Positions 1 through 9,385 are shown, numbered from the stretch's first letter. The stretch: DNA of 64,000 nt from Neobacillus drentensis (GCF_021560175.1 NZ_CP091110.1:4094501-4158500), one strand, 5' to 3'. The notes: generated by a model not told the origin, from the sequence alone. Numbers and translations are program-made.

Positions 1-213
1 AGCAGCTAACTTTTCCTTGGGATCCTGATTTACTAAACAAGATTCCGCACATTCAATCAATAAATCGGTTACCTTTGTATCTTCTGCATACCTCTTACCC
101 GGAGCTGATACAACAACAACTTTACGTTCCCGATCAGCAGTAACAATTTGAAAAACTTTCTCCAACTGTCTTCCGGAAGCTAAAGAGGATCCGCCAAACT
201 TTACGACTTTCAT
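1..213 (-). CDS. yclM: Aspartokinase, N-terminal part (cut by window edge)
   Basis: This is the first 71 codons of an aspartate kinase, which phosphorylates aspartate at the entry to lysine, methionine and threonine synthesis. The protein opens MKVVKFGGSSLASG, carrying the KFGGSS nucleotide-binding signature of the amino-acid kinase fold, followed by VVVVSAPGK and the KVTDLL motif seen in the monofunctional YclM/ThrD-type isozyme of Bacillus. The start is the ATG at 211-213 with a GGGGATG-like ribosome binding site just before it. I looked for a lysine riboswitch in the upstream 214-400 region and saw none, which fits the threonine/lysine-responsive YclM class rather than LysC. The isozyme assignment is from remembered similarity; the family is clear. 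Confidence 0.85.
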   Translation of the reverse strand, partial: MKVVKFGGSSLASGRQLEKVFQIVTADRERKVVVVSAPGKRYAEDTKVTDLLIECAESCLVNQDPKEKLAA

Positions 214-409
214 GGATACATCCCCTACTCTATAAAAATATAATTTTAATTTTATTACAATTTAGAAAATAATCAAGAGTTTTTTCCATGCATAATGAAC
301 AATCGTCCATGTATAAAAGACAATTAGGAAATACACAAAAAAGAGTGAGCTTTAACTCCAGTGAAATCACTGTTTTAACCCTATTTCCGATTTAAAATAG
401 TTTTTGAAA

Positions 410-1024
410 TTATTGAATTAGCTCGATAAAATGGGCTAAGATTCTTGCTGTTAGTCCCCAAATCGTTTTATCGCCATAGCGATAAAAATATTCGTCCATC
501 ACTCTAGCCCGCCAATTATATTTTTCTCCCCCGGGAATTAAATCAAACGGAAAGTTCTCCGAAGGCTCCGCTTTCAGTGCGACGCGATAGATTTCCGGCT
601 CATTATGGATAAAGAACGATAAAGGAACCGTAAATATTTCCCCAACCTCTGCTGGACTTGGCTTAATTTTTTCAGGGTTATTGATATAACCTACATAAGG
701 ATAGAGAATCATTCCAAAAGGGGAAATCATATAATCTAACGGAAAAACATTCGTTATATCTTGTTTATTAATCCCTAATTCCTCTACTGTCTCACGGATA
801 GCCGCACCTTGTTCATCTAAATCTTGTGCATCAATTCTCCCGCCTGGGAAACAAATTTCTCCCGGCTGTCGCCTTAACTCGAGAGACCGTACTTCAAATA
901 ACACATGTAGTCCCTCCTCCTTCATCAATAACGGAAGCAAGACCGCATATTTTGAAAATCTTTCACTACCTAAAATCTTAGGGGTATGATCATTTAATTT
1001 GATTAAAACGGAATCTAAATCCAT
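410..1024 (-). CDS. Nudix hydrolase, CoA pyrophosphatase (NudL/YeaB) type
   Basis: A 204-residue Nudix protein. The Nudix box is visible at about residues 61-85 (GGRIDAQDL then RETVEELGI), preceded by LRRQPGEICFPGG, the extra motif that marks the coenzyme A pyrophosphatase subfamily. Family members cleave CoA or its derivatives into phosphopantetheine and 3',5'-ADP, or clean up other nucleoside diphosphate derivatives; the substrate here is inferred. The start ATG at 1022-1024 follows no strong ribosome binding site. It stands alone on the minus strand between the aspartokinase and the ABC importer operon and shows nothing unusual in length. Confidence 0.85.
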   Translation of the reverse strand: MDLDSVLIKLNDHTPKILGSERFSKYAVLLPLLMKEEGLHVLFEVRSLELRRQPGEICFPGGRIDAQDLDEQGAAIRETVEELGINKQDITNVFPLDYMISPFGMILYPYVGYINNPEKIKPSPAEVGEIFTVPLSFFIHNEPEIYRVALKAEPSENFPFDLIPGGEKYNWRARVMDEYFYRYGDKTIWGLTARILAHFIELIQ

Positions 1025-1092
1025 AATTTCACCTCACTCTATATGTATTATAAAAATTACCTATTACTACAATACCACTTTTTTCTAATAGA

Positions 1093-1122
1093 AAAAACAT
1101 ACCTTCTTTAGGTATGTTTTCA
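1093..1122 (-). terminator. Rho-independent terminator of the ABC importer operon
   Basis: The stem AAAACATACC with its complement GGTATGTTTT encloses a 7-nt loop and runs into a T tract on the minus strand, about 70 nt after the ATPase stop codon. Confidence 0.8.
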
Positions 1123-1187
1123 ACAATTGAAATAGTAGGAAAATATATCGTTTGATAACGTTTATTAAAATGAAAAAGTTTTTTACG

Positions 1188-1982
1188 TTAAGCTAGGATG
1201 GCTCGATCGCTCGCCATTTGTGTCCCGCGAATTCGTTTAAATTCACTTAACAATCCTTCAATTGTCAGCTTTTGCTTTTCCTCTTCATTCACCTCTAAGA
1301 TTATTTGACCCTTATCCATCATGATCAAGCGATTTCCTAGGTCAATGGCCTGCTGCATGTTATGGGTAACCATTAAGGTAGTCAGCTTATACTTAGCAAC
1401 TATTTCCTTTGTTAAATTTGTAATAAGCTCAGCACGAGAAGGGTCAAGTGCGGCTGTATGTTCATCGAGCAGAAGAATCGAAGGCTCAGTAAACGTCGCC
1501 ATTAACAGGGAGAGTGCTTGCCGTTCCCCCCCAGAAAGTAACCCTACCTTTGCACTAAGACGGTTCTCAAGACCAAGATGGAGGGATTCAAGCACCTCCC
1601 GGAAATAATCCCGTCTCTTTTTTGTAACACCTTTTCGAAGTGTCCTCACTTTATTTCGTGAATAGGCCATTGCAAGATTCTCTTCAATTGTCATACTTGG
1701 AGCAGTCCCCGCCATCGGATCCTGAAACACGCGTCCAATCATTTTTGAACGGTTATATTCTGACATGTTCGTAACATTTTTTTCACCAATTTGGACTTCA
1801 CCAACATCGGGGATTAAAACGCCTGAAATAATATTCATTAACGTTGATTTCCCAGCACCATTGCTCCCAATAACCGTTACAAAATCCCCTGGGTTCAGAA
1901 AGAGGTTGACATGATCAATTGCTACTTTCTCATCCGGGGTTCCTTCATTAAAAATTTTATGAATCTGATTTAAGTGCAGCAT
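1188..1982 (-). CDS. ABC transporter ATP-binding protein (TrpZ-type)
   Basis: A 264-residue ATPase energising the importer formed with the two genes upstream. Walker A is GSNGAGKST near residue 40, the signature is LSGGERQALS near 150, Walker B is ILLLDEHTAALDP near 170 and the switch His lies in MVTHN. The gene overlaps the permease stop by 26 nt, a sign of translational coupling. The arrangement of a PF04392-type lipoprotein, a BPD2-type permease and an ATPase is the TrpXYZ / CtpA-like importer family; in streptococci it is linked to tryptophan. Here the substrate is not proven, as no T-box precedes the operon. Confidence 0.85.
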   Translation of the reverse strand: MLHLNQIHKIFNEGTPDEKVAIDHVNLFLNPGDFVTVIGSNGAGKSTLMNIISGVLIPDVGEVQIGEKNVTNMSEYNRSKMIGRVFQDPMAGTAPSMTIEENLAMAYSRNKVRTLRKGVTKKRRDYFREVLESLHLGLENRLSAKVGLLSGGERQALSLLMATFTEPSILLLDEHTAALDPSRAELITNLTKEIVAKYKLTTLMVTHNMQQAIDLGNRLIMMDKGQIILEVNEEEKQKLTIEGLLSEFKRIRGTQMASDRAILA

Positions 1983-2988
1983 GATTGTCCCCCTTTGCTT
2001 GTGAAGAAGTCTTGATTAGGTTCATTCTCTCCGCTTTCCTTCGAGCTTTGCGTTTTCTTTCTTTCGAAGCATCAATTATTTTTGGTGCTGTCAAAGCAAT
2101 AATGACAATTATCGCTGTAATTAACTTCATATCACCAGGGCTCATAAATTCTGCTCTCAGTGCTAGAGTAACAACGATTCGATAAATGATAGAGCCCCCG
2201 ATCACAGCAAGAGTCGTTCGGGCCATTGTTTTGGTTCCAAAAAGTGCCTCACCGATAATAACCGATGCTAAACCAATGACAATCATGCCAATTCCCATAC
2301 CGACATCTGCAAATCCGCCTTGTTGAGCAATAAGTGCCCCTGAGAAAGCTACCAAGGCATTTGAAAGGCCAAGCCCTAGAACCACTAGAATATTTGTATT
2401 AGCAGAAAAGCTGCGAATCATTCGCTTATTGTCACCTGTAGCCCTTAATGCAAGCCCAATTTCTGTTTGTAAGAATAGATCCGTAAGGAACTTGATGACT
2501 AATGTCACAATGATCATTAAAATCAAAATTCCCCATGTTTCAGGGAGGCTGTCACCGAGTCCCACCATTGTTAGAAAACGATTAAAAAATGCATCAATTC
2601 CCCATTTTTCAAATACGCCCCCGATTTTTGTAAAGGCTGTATCAGCATTTAATAGAGGTATGTTTGAACGTCCCATAATCCGTAAATTAATAGAATATAA
2701 GGCGATCATCATTAAAATACCTGAAAGTAAGTTATTAATTTTTCCAAATGTATGAAGAAGCCCTGTCATACACCCAGCAGCAAATCCAGCAAATAATGCT
2801 GCAATTGTAGCAACAAAAGGGTTAACTCCATTTGCAATTAGTACAGCTGACATAGCGGCCCCTGTTACAAAACTTCCATCCACCGTTAAATCTGGAAAAT
2901 CCAGAATACGAAAGGAAAGATAGACGCCCAGTGCCATAATCGCATAGATTATGCCTGCCTCAAACGAACCAAATACGGCTGTAAACAT
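1957..2988 (-). CDS. ABC transporter permease (TrpY-type)
   Basis: A polytopic membrane protein of about 343 residues with eight or more hydrophobic segments. It resembles the branched-chain amino acid/ribose-type permease superfamily (the DFPDLTVDGSF and GLALRATGDN motifs). I place the start at the ATG at 2986-2988, because the AAAGGATG ribosome binding site leaves eight bases before it, whereas the ATG nine bases earlier lies inside that site. The basic C-terminal tail (KERKRKARRKAER) should be cytoplasmic. It forms an operon with the lipoprotein upstream and the ATPase downstream. Confidence 0.85.
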   Translation of the reverse strand: MFTAVFGSFEAGIIYAIMALGVYLSFRILDFPDLTVDGSFVTGAAMSAVLIANGVNPFVATIAALFAGFAAGCMTGLLHTFGKINNLLSGILMMIALYSINLRIMGRSNIPLLNADTAFTKIGGVFEKWGIDAFFNRFLTMVGLGDSLPETWGILILMIIVTLVIKFLTDLFLQTEIGLALRATGDNKRMIRSFSANTNILVVLGLGLSNALVAFSGALIAQQGGFADVGMGIGMIVIGLASVIIGEALFGTKTMARTTLAVIGGSIIYRIVVTLALRAEFMSPGDMKLITAIIVIIALTAPKIIDASKERKRKARRKAERMNLIKTSSQAKGDNHAALKSDS

Positions 2989-3058
2989 TGAGATCATCCT
3001 TTCTTTTAGTCTTAAAGCCCAACATTTAAGTATCCATTGAATTTATACTTATGTATGA

Positions 3059-3098
3059 ATCAAGGAGGTAACCTGTCAGACAAGGTTTCCTCCTTGAT
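3059..3098 (-). promoter_or_regulatory. Intercistronic stem-loop between binding protein and permease
   Basis: A near-perfect inverted repeat (ATCAAGGAGG at one end and its complement at the other, stem about 17 bp, loop about 7) lies 17 nt after the lipoprotein stop. It has no following T tract on the minus strand. Such hairpins usually protect the 3' end of the binding-protein message and lower expression of the transporter genes behind it. Confidence 0.6.
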
Positions 3099-3114
3099 AA
3101 TGTCCTGCTATAAA

Positions 3115-4113
3115 TTATTTTCCATCGTAGAATTCGCCGAGCTTACTCCATTCCTCTTTCACTGTTAAGCCTTGGGCCTCAGCTGCTTTCTTATTAATGA
3201 TTAGTTTTAAGCTCTTTGGAAGCTCCACTGGGATTTCGGAAGGCTTTTTCTTACCAGTTAGAATGTCCGCTGCCATTAACCCGGATTGATAACCTAAGTC
3301 ATAATAACTGAATCCACTTGCGGCAACTGCCCCTTTTTTCATGGAGTCAAGTTCTCCAACGAAAAGAGGAATTTTCTTACTGTTAGCTAACGCAATAACT
3401 GAATCGAGAGCGGTAACAACGGTATTGTCAGTAGGAATGTAAATTGCATCGACACGTCCAACAAGGGACTCAGCTGCTTGTTTTACTTCTGATGTATTTG
3501 ATACGGAAGCTTCGACCAGTTTTGCTCCTTTTTCTTCTACCAATTTTTTCACTTCTTTTACTTGAACCTCTGAATTTTGTTCACCTGAATTAAAAATCAC
3601 ACCAACATTCTTGGCTTTAACTTCCTCTGTAATAAAGTTAATGGTTTTCTTTGTGGCATCAGGATGATTATCAGTAGTACCTGTAATGTTTTTACCTGGT
3701 TTATCAAACGATTTAACAAATCCCGCTCCGACTGGGTCCGTTACCGATGTAAAAACAATTGGAATATCCTTAGTAGCATTTAAAGCAGCGGTTGCACTTG
3801 GTGTAGCATTGGCAAAAATCAAGTCCACTTTATCTCCGACAAAATTATTCGCAATGGTTTGTGTATTATTCATATCTGCCTGCGCATTTTGCTCATCAAA
3901 CTTAACCTTTAACCCCTTATCCTTTAACGCCTGCTTAAATCCTTTCGTTGCTGCATCTAATGATGGATGCGGCGCAAACTGAGTAATACCTACATTAAAT
4001 TCTTTCCCTGAACCGGTTTTTTCCGAACTTCCTGAAGATTCCTTGCTGCCGCATCCAGCTAACAGCAGCATACCTGCTAATGCGATCGAAACTGCCTTTA
4101 CCTTTCTTTTCAT
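3115..4113 (-). CDS. ABC transporter substrate-binding lipoprotein (TrpX / ABC_sub_bind family)
   Basis: A 332-residue exported lipoprotein that would capture the substrate outside the membrane and deliver it to the permease. The signal peptide ends in the lipobox LLLAGC (Cys near residue 21), followed by a Ser/Gly-rich tether and a two-lobed periplasmic-binding fold (FANATPSATAAL, VFTSVTDPVGAGFV, VDAIYIPTDNTV). These segments are typical of PF04392. I chose the ATG at 4111-4113 because the GGGGGAGC ribosome binding site is eight bases upstream; the ATG two codons earlier is too close. It is the first gene of a three-gene operon. The ligand is an aromatic amino acid or similar by family analogy only. 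Confidence 0.85.
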   Translation of the reverse strand: MKRKVKAVSIALAGMLLLAGCGSKESSGSSEKTGSGKEFNVGITQFAPHPSLDAATKGFKQALKDKGLKVKFDEQNAQADMNNTQTIANNFVGDKVDLIFANATPSATAALNATKDIPIVFTSVTDPVGAGFVKSFDKPGKNITGTTDNHPDATKKTINFITEEVKAKNVGVIFNSGEQNSEVQVKEVKKLVEEKGAKLVEASVSNTSEVKQAAESLVGRVDAIYIPTDNTVVTALDSVIALANSKKIPLFVGELDSMKKGAVAASGFSYYDLGYQSGLMAADILTGKKKPSEIPVELPKSLKLIINKKAAEAQGLTVKEEWSKLGEFYDGK

Positions 4114-4303
4114 AAACATGCTCCCCCAATTTCATTACAATTTTCAAATAATTTTTTATATATTAAAAATTATTATTATTCTAGTATCTTTTTTAGATAA
4201 AAGCAATAGAAAAGCCAAAAATAATTTTTCGCTTTAAAGGATCGAAACCGCAGGCTTAGAGCTATTCTGGTAAAAACGGCTGTTACTTAAGGTTTTTTAA
4301 TAG

Positions 4304-4335
4304 AAAAATGCCCTCTAACTAGTAGAGGGCATTTT
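4304..4335 (-). terminator. Rho-independent terminator of the 42-residue gene
   Basis: The stem AAAATGCCCTCTA pairs with TTAGAGGGCATTTT around a 4-nt loop and is followed by a T run on the minus strand, 40 nt after the stop of the small gene. Confidence 0.85.
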
Positions 4336-4373
4336 CAGAGGTATACTATTTTTAATGTTATTGCCAGTTTGGC

Positions 4374-4502
4374 TTACCAATTACGTGTATTTTCAAGAAG
4401 TTGATCAATCTCCACTTTTTTCACTTTATTATTGTTTTTCTCAGATGTTAGATCTGAAGTAGCTTCTAGTAGTTGGTCGATATCGATTAATTTGATTCCC
4501 AT
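4374..4502 (-). CDS. Small protein of 42 residues with an internal repeat
   Basis: I do not recognise this gene. It reads MGIKLIDIDQLLEATSD, then a Ser/Lys/Asn stretch, then KKVEIDQLLENTRNW, so the motif (I/V)xIDQLLE(A/N)T occurs twice, once at each end, like two short helices joined by a charged linker. Support for coding comes from a strong GGAGG ribosome binding site seven bases before the ATG and a private terminator behind the stop. It lies alone between the ABC importer promoter region and the antiporter gene. No signal peptide or membrane segment is present. Confidence 0.65.
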   Translation of the reverse strand: MGIKLIDIDQLLEATSDLTSEKNNNKVKKVEIDQLLENTRNW

Positions 4503-4596
4503 CACTAACCTCCATAGAACTTTTGTCAGTTATTTTCTACTAAACTATTCGAGGTTACTAGAGAGAACATGGGGGTTGTTTTATAATTTTTTCTAA

Positions 4597-5757
4597 TTAA
4601 GCTGTTACTTTTATATCTTTTTGACTCTTACTTTTTTTAAAAAAGTATTTCATCATTGGTGGAGTAACGATTGTTGTAACAAGTACAACCATAACTAAAA
4701 TAGCAAAAAGCTGTTGGCTTAGTAAATCACTCTCAAGACCGATTGCTGCTATAATTAAGGCCACCTCCCCCCTTGATACCATAGCCGCGCCAATTCCAAA
4801 CGAGCTGTTCCAAGAGAATTTCGCCAATTTTGCACCTGCAGCAGCTCCAATCAACTTTGTTAAGATTGCTAGAATACTAAGCCCAATGATTGTCATAAGA
4901 TGTGGGGAAATTCCGTCAAAACTAACCTTTACTCCGATTGAAATAAAAAATACGGGTACAAAAAGTGAATAGCTAATGGTTTCTACTTTTTTAAATACCT
5001 CATCTTTTAATTTGGTTAAACTTGTGGCCAAGCCAGCAATATAGGCGCCAATTATCGCTGCAACACCTGTTAACTCTGCCATATAGGCAAACAAAAAGCA
5101 GATGATCAGTGCACCGGAAATAACTGATTCTGTTACCTTTAAACGAGAAATTCTAGTTAAAACCCAAGGTACTAGCTTCCAGGCTCCCAATATCGCTCCA
5201 CCGAAAAAGAGAGCCTTTTTCAATAAGATCATACTGAAATTCACCTCACCACCTGCCATGCTCATTAAAAAGGCCAGCGCTACAATGACTACGACGTCAT
5301 CGATAACAGCTGCACCTAAAATAGCTGTCCCCTCTTTTGACTGCATTTTGTTTAATTCTTTAAGAGCCTGAACGGATATACTCACACTTGTCGCTGAGAG
5401 CAATAATCCTAAAAATGACGCTTCAAGCGTCGACATATTCATGATGACTCCAGCTAAAAAACCTATAAAGAACGGAACGATTATTCCACTTATCCCTACT
5501 GAGGCTGAGGCCTTCCAAGAGTGTTTAAATTCATCTGCATCAGTCTCCAGGCCTGCCATAAACATTAACAAAATAACACCAATCTGGCTGAACTCTTCCA
5601 AAATCTTCGTTTCAGAAACAAGGCCAAATACAGCCGGACCTAAAAGGATTCCAACAAGAAGCTCACCTAGAACTGAAGGCTGGCCTAATTTAACAGTAAT
5701 AGCCCCAGCCACCTTAGAAGCAAATAATATAATAACTAACTCGAGAATGAAGTCCAT
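4597..5757 (-). CDS. Cation:proton antiporter, CPA2 / KefB-type membrane domain
   Basis: A 386-residue membrane antiporter, probably exchanging Na+ or K+ for H+. It has about 12 hydrophobic segments and the family motifs GELLVGILLGP near the N terminus, LMFMAGLETD, and AAVIDDVVVI, where the paired Asp residues form the ion site. It contains only the membrane domain: no RCK/TrkA regulatory tail, the cytoplasmic end being the short KKSKSQKDIK. The start is the ATG at 5755-5757 after GAAAGGTG; the longer reading frame upstream runs through two hairpins and is not translated. The gene stands alone. Confidence 0.88.
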   Translation of the reverse strand: MDFILELVIILFASKVAGAITVKLGQPSVLGELLVGILLGPAVFGLVSETKILEEFSQIGVILLMFMAGLETDADEFKHSWKASASVGISGIIVPFFIGFLAGVIMNMSTLEASFLGLLLSATSVSISVQALKELNKMQSKEGTAILGAAVIDDVVVIVALAFLMSMAGGEVNFSMILLKKALFFGGAILGAWKLVPWVLTRISRLKVTESVISGALIICFLFAYMAELTGVAAIIGAYIAGLATSLTKLKDEVFKKVETISYSLFVPVFFISIGVKVSFDGISPHLMTIIGLSILAILTKLIGAAAGAKLAKFSWNSSFGIGAAMVSRGEVALIIAAIGLESDLLSQQLFAILVMVVLVTTIVTPPMMKYFFKKSKSQKDIKVTA

Positions 5758-5780
5758 CTTTTCACCTTTCCTTTCAAAAT

Positions 5781-5821
5781 AAATAAAAAAGAATCTGTGT
5801 TTTAAACAACAGACTCTTTTT
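5781..5821 (-). terminator. Hairpin with T tract directly before the antiporter ribosome binding site
   Basis: An inverted repeat (AAGAGTCTGTTG paired with AACACAGATTCTT, loop TTTAA) is followed by a T-rich run on the minus strand, ending about 25 nt before the antiporter start. It is a second terminator in tandem with the one at 5840-5886, or an attenuator in the antiporter leader. Which of the two cannot be told from sequence. Confidence 0.55.
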
Positions 5822-5839
5822 TCCGTAAAAATAACATCA

Positions 5840-5886
5840 AAAAAGCCCGTCAACCAAAGGACATAATAATCCCTTGGTGACAGGCT
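5840..5886 (-). terminator. Rho-independent terminator of the giant membrane protein gene
   Basis: A long stem (GCCTGTCACCAAGGG with CCTTTGGTTGACGGGC, loop about 10 nt) is followed by TTTTTT on the minus strand, about 80 nt after the stop at 5966. Confidence 0.8.
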
Positions 5887-5965
5887 CCTCCAAAAACATA
5901 CTATTTTATTAAGTACATTATAACAAACTTTATCTTTAATATCAACCTATTGGAATAACTTGGTA

Positions 5966-8900
5966 TTAATTCCACTTTCGTATCCTATCAAAGATGGTAA
6001 CTTTCAGGAAGGTTATAAAAGTGGATTCTCCCTTTTGAACTTTTTGCTTATGCCATTCATTAAAGCTGGCTATCGTTATAAGGATTAGCCCGGAAACCAG
6101 CAAATATGCCCACCAAGGCATGTTCCCCCAATAGGGTCTTGTTTGCAGGAAAACATTTAACAGGAGCACGCCTGCCCCAACGAAAAAATACGATTTTATT
6201 TGGATAAACATACCGGCCACCATTGATAACAAGGAAAGTGATCCTAAAATAATCGCATCATAGATGGTACTGCTTGCCATTGCATCTTGGATTAAAATCA
6301 GTGACACGATCACTAAAACCAGCCATTGAATTGCCTTGACCACCTTCGCATATTTCCCCTTTAAACAACGACGGATGAAAATAACCATCAGGATAAAAGG
6401 AAGAACCTGTACCTCGCGCAGCCACAGTGACGGAATGTATATTGCGCTAATGATCGCATAATAGGGTTGTAACAAATAAGCGCCAGCTGCGATTATGATA
6501 AAATCAGTCAATTCACTAGGGACTCTTTTTCGTTGCAGCCAAAAAGAAAGGGCAATCAACATTCCCGGCAATGCATGACTCCAAAGGTACTGATTTTCTA
6601 AGAAATACATAAACGCATAGAACAAAAAGGCAATGACTGTATATCCGTCTATTTTCACTTCCAAAATTTTTGTTCCTGGTTCAAATACCTTCTTGTAAAG
6701 GGACTGACCTAGGAATGTGAAGATCGTTCCAATAATGGCAAAGACAAGCATTTTTTCAGAAGCAGGAAAATCACCTGCGTACATGTACTCGATTGTGGCC
6801 AAGAAAGCAAAACCTAGTGGCACCAGTGTGATAATATCCCATTTTACTTTATGCAAATAAATCAGTAACACCAAAACATATAGCCAAGTTATAAGATATG
6901 GGATGATTCCAAATGGATAGACCATTAGCATCGAACCAATCCCCATTACGGAAAATGGAACTAAATAAAAGGTTGTTCTCCTTCTATATTCCTGATCAGC
7001 AAATTGGACCATTCCGAGCATTAGTCCGCTGGTGATCGGGAAGGCAAATCTCTCATCGATAGAAAGAGGCAAACTTTCCATTCCTGTAGAAATCACAAAA
7101 AATAATAGAGTAAAACTTCCATATAGAAAAATCTTTATTTTCCATTCCTTAACAGCTAATTTTGTGCTAACTGCATAACCTGCCAATGATAGTATAAAAC
7201 AAAAGATGGCATCGGTATGATACACAAACCAAGAAAATACAAGTGCAAGTGGCAAGATTAGGTGCCCGACCCACGCAAAAGCAGCCTCGAAGTCCGAATT
7301 CGATCGTCGATATAAACCGGCTATGACAAGGAGTAGGATAGCACCTACAGTCGGGGCTAATCCCTTTACAAGGTGATAAACAGCATAATTCTCTGTAATC
7401 GCATGGATAACTGAAAAATAACATAAGATGGTCGTTATACTGATAAAATAAGCGATCCACTTGGCTCCAATCCTATTATAAAAATAGGAATACATCCCTA
7501 TTCCTGCGGCCATAACCAGAGGCTGAACCCAAGTGTAATTGATTGGACTAATAAAAGCTTGGAATATTGCGATTGTATAAAGAAATTGGGATACATACAG
7601 TGAATTCCTTGCAAAAACTTGTTTAGAAAGCTTCGCCCAGACCGTGCTTGTAAATAACACCATAATTGCTCCAGCAGCGAAACTAATTGTAACTCCATAT
7701 TCAGAATGATACGTAAGCGAGTTAACATTAAACTCCTCACCAAAAGCTGCAAAGGAAAGTCCAAGTGCACTAGGCAGAACCCAGGATGCCACTTCCTTTA
7801 TTAAATTTCTTTCTTGATATTGATGAAGTAAAAAGGCTGCCACTGCTAACAGTATAAGCATCACTCCCAATTCCCACCAATAAAGAAGAGCGACCGCCAT
7901 CATCATGGAAATGGCCATGATGGATAATCCAACCTCTACAGCTGCATGTCGGATCATCTGCACATACTTTATTAACTGCAGGATCCCAAAGACACAAAGC
8001 AGAATAAACCCTGTTAAAAATACTCTTAGAGCCAAATTGATTTGCTCAATTGGAATCGTCATTAATGATATTCCTTCATAAATACCTGATGACAAAAAGA
8101 GTGAACTTAAATAAGGGAAAAGGAATCGAGAGCGATTATTGGTAAGGTAAATGAAATTCACTGCCATAATAAAGTAGGCAATCATCAATACAAAAGATGG
8201 CTGTCCAGAACGGAGCAGGAACCCTTCAAGACTAACATAAATAAAAGCTAAACCAGAGATGATGGCACTTGTGTATTGGAAGGCTTTGTCTAATGAAAAT
8301 CTCTTTTCTAAAGTTCTCGGGACAAAGACAATCCCAAATGCCACTAATGCGTAAACAATGCCGCCTGCATATTCAAGGACACTATTCTCAACGAGCTGAT
8401 AGACCCCATAAACCAACATGACCGTAAAGATAAAATGATACTCCTTCTTGCCCGTTACGTAGATCATTGATAAATAAATGACAGCAGTTAATAGGAGGTT
8501 AAAGCTATGCACTACCTCATTATCAAACAGAAATAGCATAAAGAGGGTAGAAAGAATTAAATTCACTTGGATAAATGGTATAAATTCTTTACTAAATAAT
8601 TGAAGAAAGCTGATGGCTTTCACCCGATGGAAAACAACGACAAGTATTGCATTAAATAGAATCATTCCTAAATAGAATAGATCCACTTTTAAATGGAGGG
8701 CAGCTAATAAAAAGGCAGCTCCCAGAGAAAGGGAAACAAAGGTGAACCAGACAAATAATCGGGAATCCAAATTTTTAGCAAAGAGTATATAGACGATAAG
8801 AGAAAGAATGCTTCCAAGCATGCCAAGTACATATCGTCCCCCACCAGCAATCGATAAATACGAACCTAAGAGCCCAAACCAGCCTAAAGAGAGAATAAAA

Positions 8901-9385
8901 ATCGGTAAGAATAAACTCCCTAACACGGTGAAAGCAAAAGCCGTTTTATCAATATGCAGCACCTTTTCGGAAATGAAAGCCATTACATAAAATAACGATG
9001 AAACAATGGCAATTGAGCCGCTTTTCATAAAATTTGTCATAGATTCCCAATTACTTGTTGCTACAAATAAACCACCGATTAGTAGAAAAATAACCCCTAT
9101 ATTTAACGACCAGGTTATGTTTCTTTCCCGTACCTCTTCTTGCGAACGTGCCTTTTTAAGTTTGGCCGGTTTGGGAGAGGAAGCGGGTAAGAGGCTGGAT
9201 TGGAGTGAATCCATCTTGGGTTTAAGGGTTAGTTCATTTTCTTCATTTAGTAAATCGAGTTGGTATTGATGATGTGCCTTTGCCACTGTATCCACGATTG
9301 CATTTGTAAGATACCCTTCTTCTCTCAACTTATATAATTCATTCCTAAAGATTCTTCTTCGCTCTTCTCTTCTATTGAGTTCCAT
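5966..9385 (-). CDS. Very large polytopic membrane protein (DUF2157-like, 1139 residues)
   Basis: I do not know the function. The first 85 residues are charged and cytoplasmic (MELNRREERRRIFRNELYKL, then a Lys/Pro/Ser linker). From about residue 90 to the end there are roughly 30 hydrophobic segments with very short polar loops. The helical N-terminal part followed by NITWSLNIGVIFLLIGGLFVATSNWE resembles DUF2157-type and SCO7613-like membrane proteins of Gram-positive bacteria. No catalytic motif, large extracellular loop or lipobox was found. The start ATG follows AGGGGAG. It is monocistronic with its own terminator. Family members may act in envelope assembly, but that is speculation. Confidence 0.75.
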   Translation of the reverse strand: MELNRREERRRIFRNELYKLREEGYLTNAIVDTVAKAHHQYQLDLLNEENELTLKPKMDSLQSSLLPASSPKPAKLKKARSQEEVRERNITWSLNIGVIFLLIGGLFVATSNWESMTNFMKSGSIAIVSSLFYVMAFISEKVLHIDKTAFAFTVLGSLFLPIFILSLGWFGLLGSYLSIAGGGRYVLGMLGSILSLIVYILFAKNLDSRLFVWFTFVSLSLGAAFLLAALHLKVDLFYLGMILFNAILVVVFHRVKAISFLQLFSKEFIPFIQVNLILSTLFMLFLFDNEVVHSFNLLLTAVIYLSMIYVTGKKEYHFIFTVMLVYGVYQLVENSVLEYAGGIVYALVAFGIVFVPRTLEKRFSLDKAFQYTSAIISGLAFIYVSLEGFLLRSGQPSFVLMIAYFIMAVNFIYLTNNRSRFLFPYLSSLFLSSGIYEGISLMTIPIEQINLALRVFLTGFILLCVFGILQLIKYVQMIRHAAVEVGLSIMAISMMMAVALLYWWELGVMLILLAVAAFLLHQYQERNLIKEVASWVLPSALGLSFAAFGEEFNVNSLTYHSEYGVTISFAAGAIMVLFTSTVWAKLSKQVFARNSLYVSQFLYTIAIFQAFISPINYTWVQPLVMAAGIGMYSYFYNRIGAKWIAYFISITTILCYFSVIHAITENYAVYHLVKGLAPTVGAILLLVIAGLYRRSNSDFEAAFAWVGHLILPLALVFSWFVYHTDAIFCFILSLAGYAVSTKLAVKEWKIKIFLYGSFTLLFFVISTGMESLPLSIDERFAFPITSGLMLGMVQFADQEYRRRTTFYLVPFSVMGIGSMLMVYPFGIIPYLITWLYVLVLLIYLHKVKWDIITLVPLGFAFLATIEYMYAGDFPASEKMLVFAIIGTIFTFLGQSLYKKVFEPGTKILEVKIDGYTVIAFLFYAFMYFLENQYLWSHALPGMLIALSFWLQRKRVPSELTDFIIIAAGAYLLQPYYAIISAIYIPSLWLREVQVLPFILMVIFIRRCLKGKYAKVVKAIQWLVLVIVSLILIQDAMASSTIYDAIILGSLSLLSMVAGMFIQIKSYFFVGAGVLLLNVFLQTRPYWGNMPWWAYLLVSGLILITIASFNEWHKQKVQKGESTFITFLKVTIFDRIRKWN

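Noticed and set aside
214..409. Lysine riboswitch before the aspartokinase
   Set aside because: No conserved lysine-riboswitch segments or large structured leader could be found; the interval is under 200 bp and AT-rich.
4120..4300. T-box upstream of the TrpXYZ-type importer
   Set aside because: No GGTGGCACC-type T-box sequence or stem I motif; only a plain promoter region is visible.
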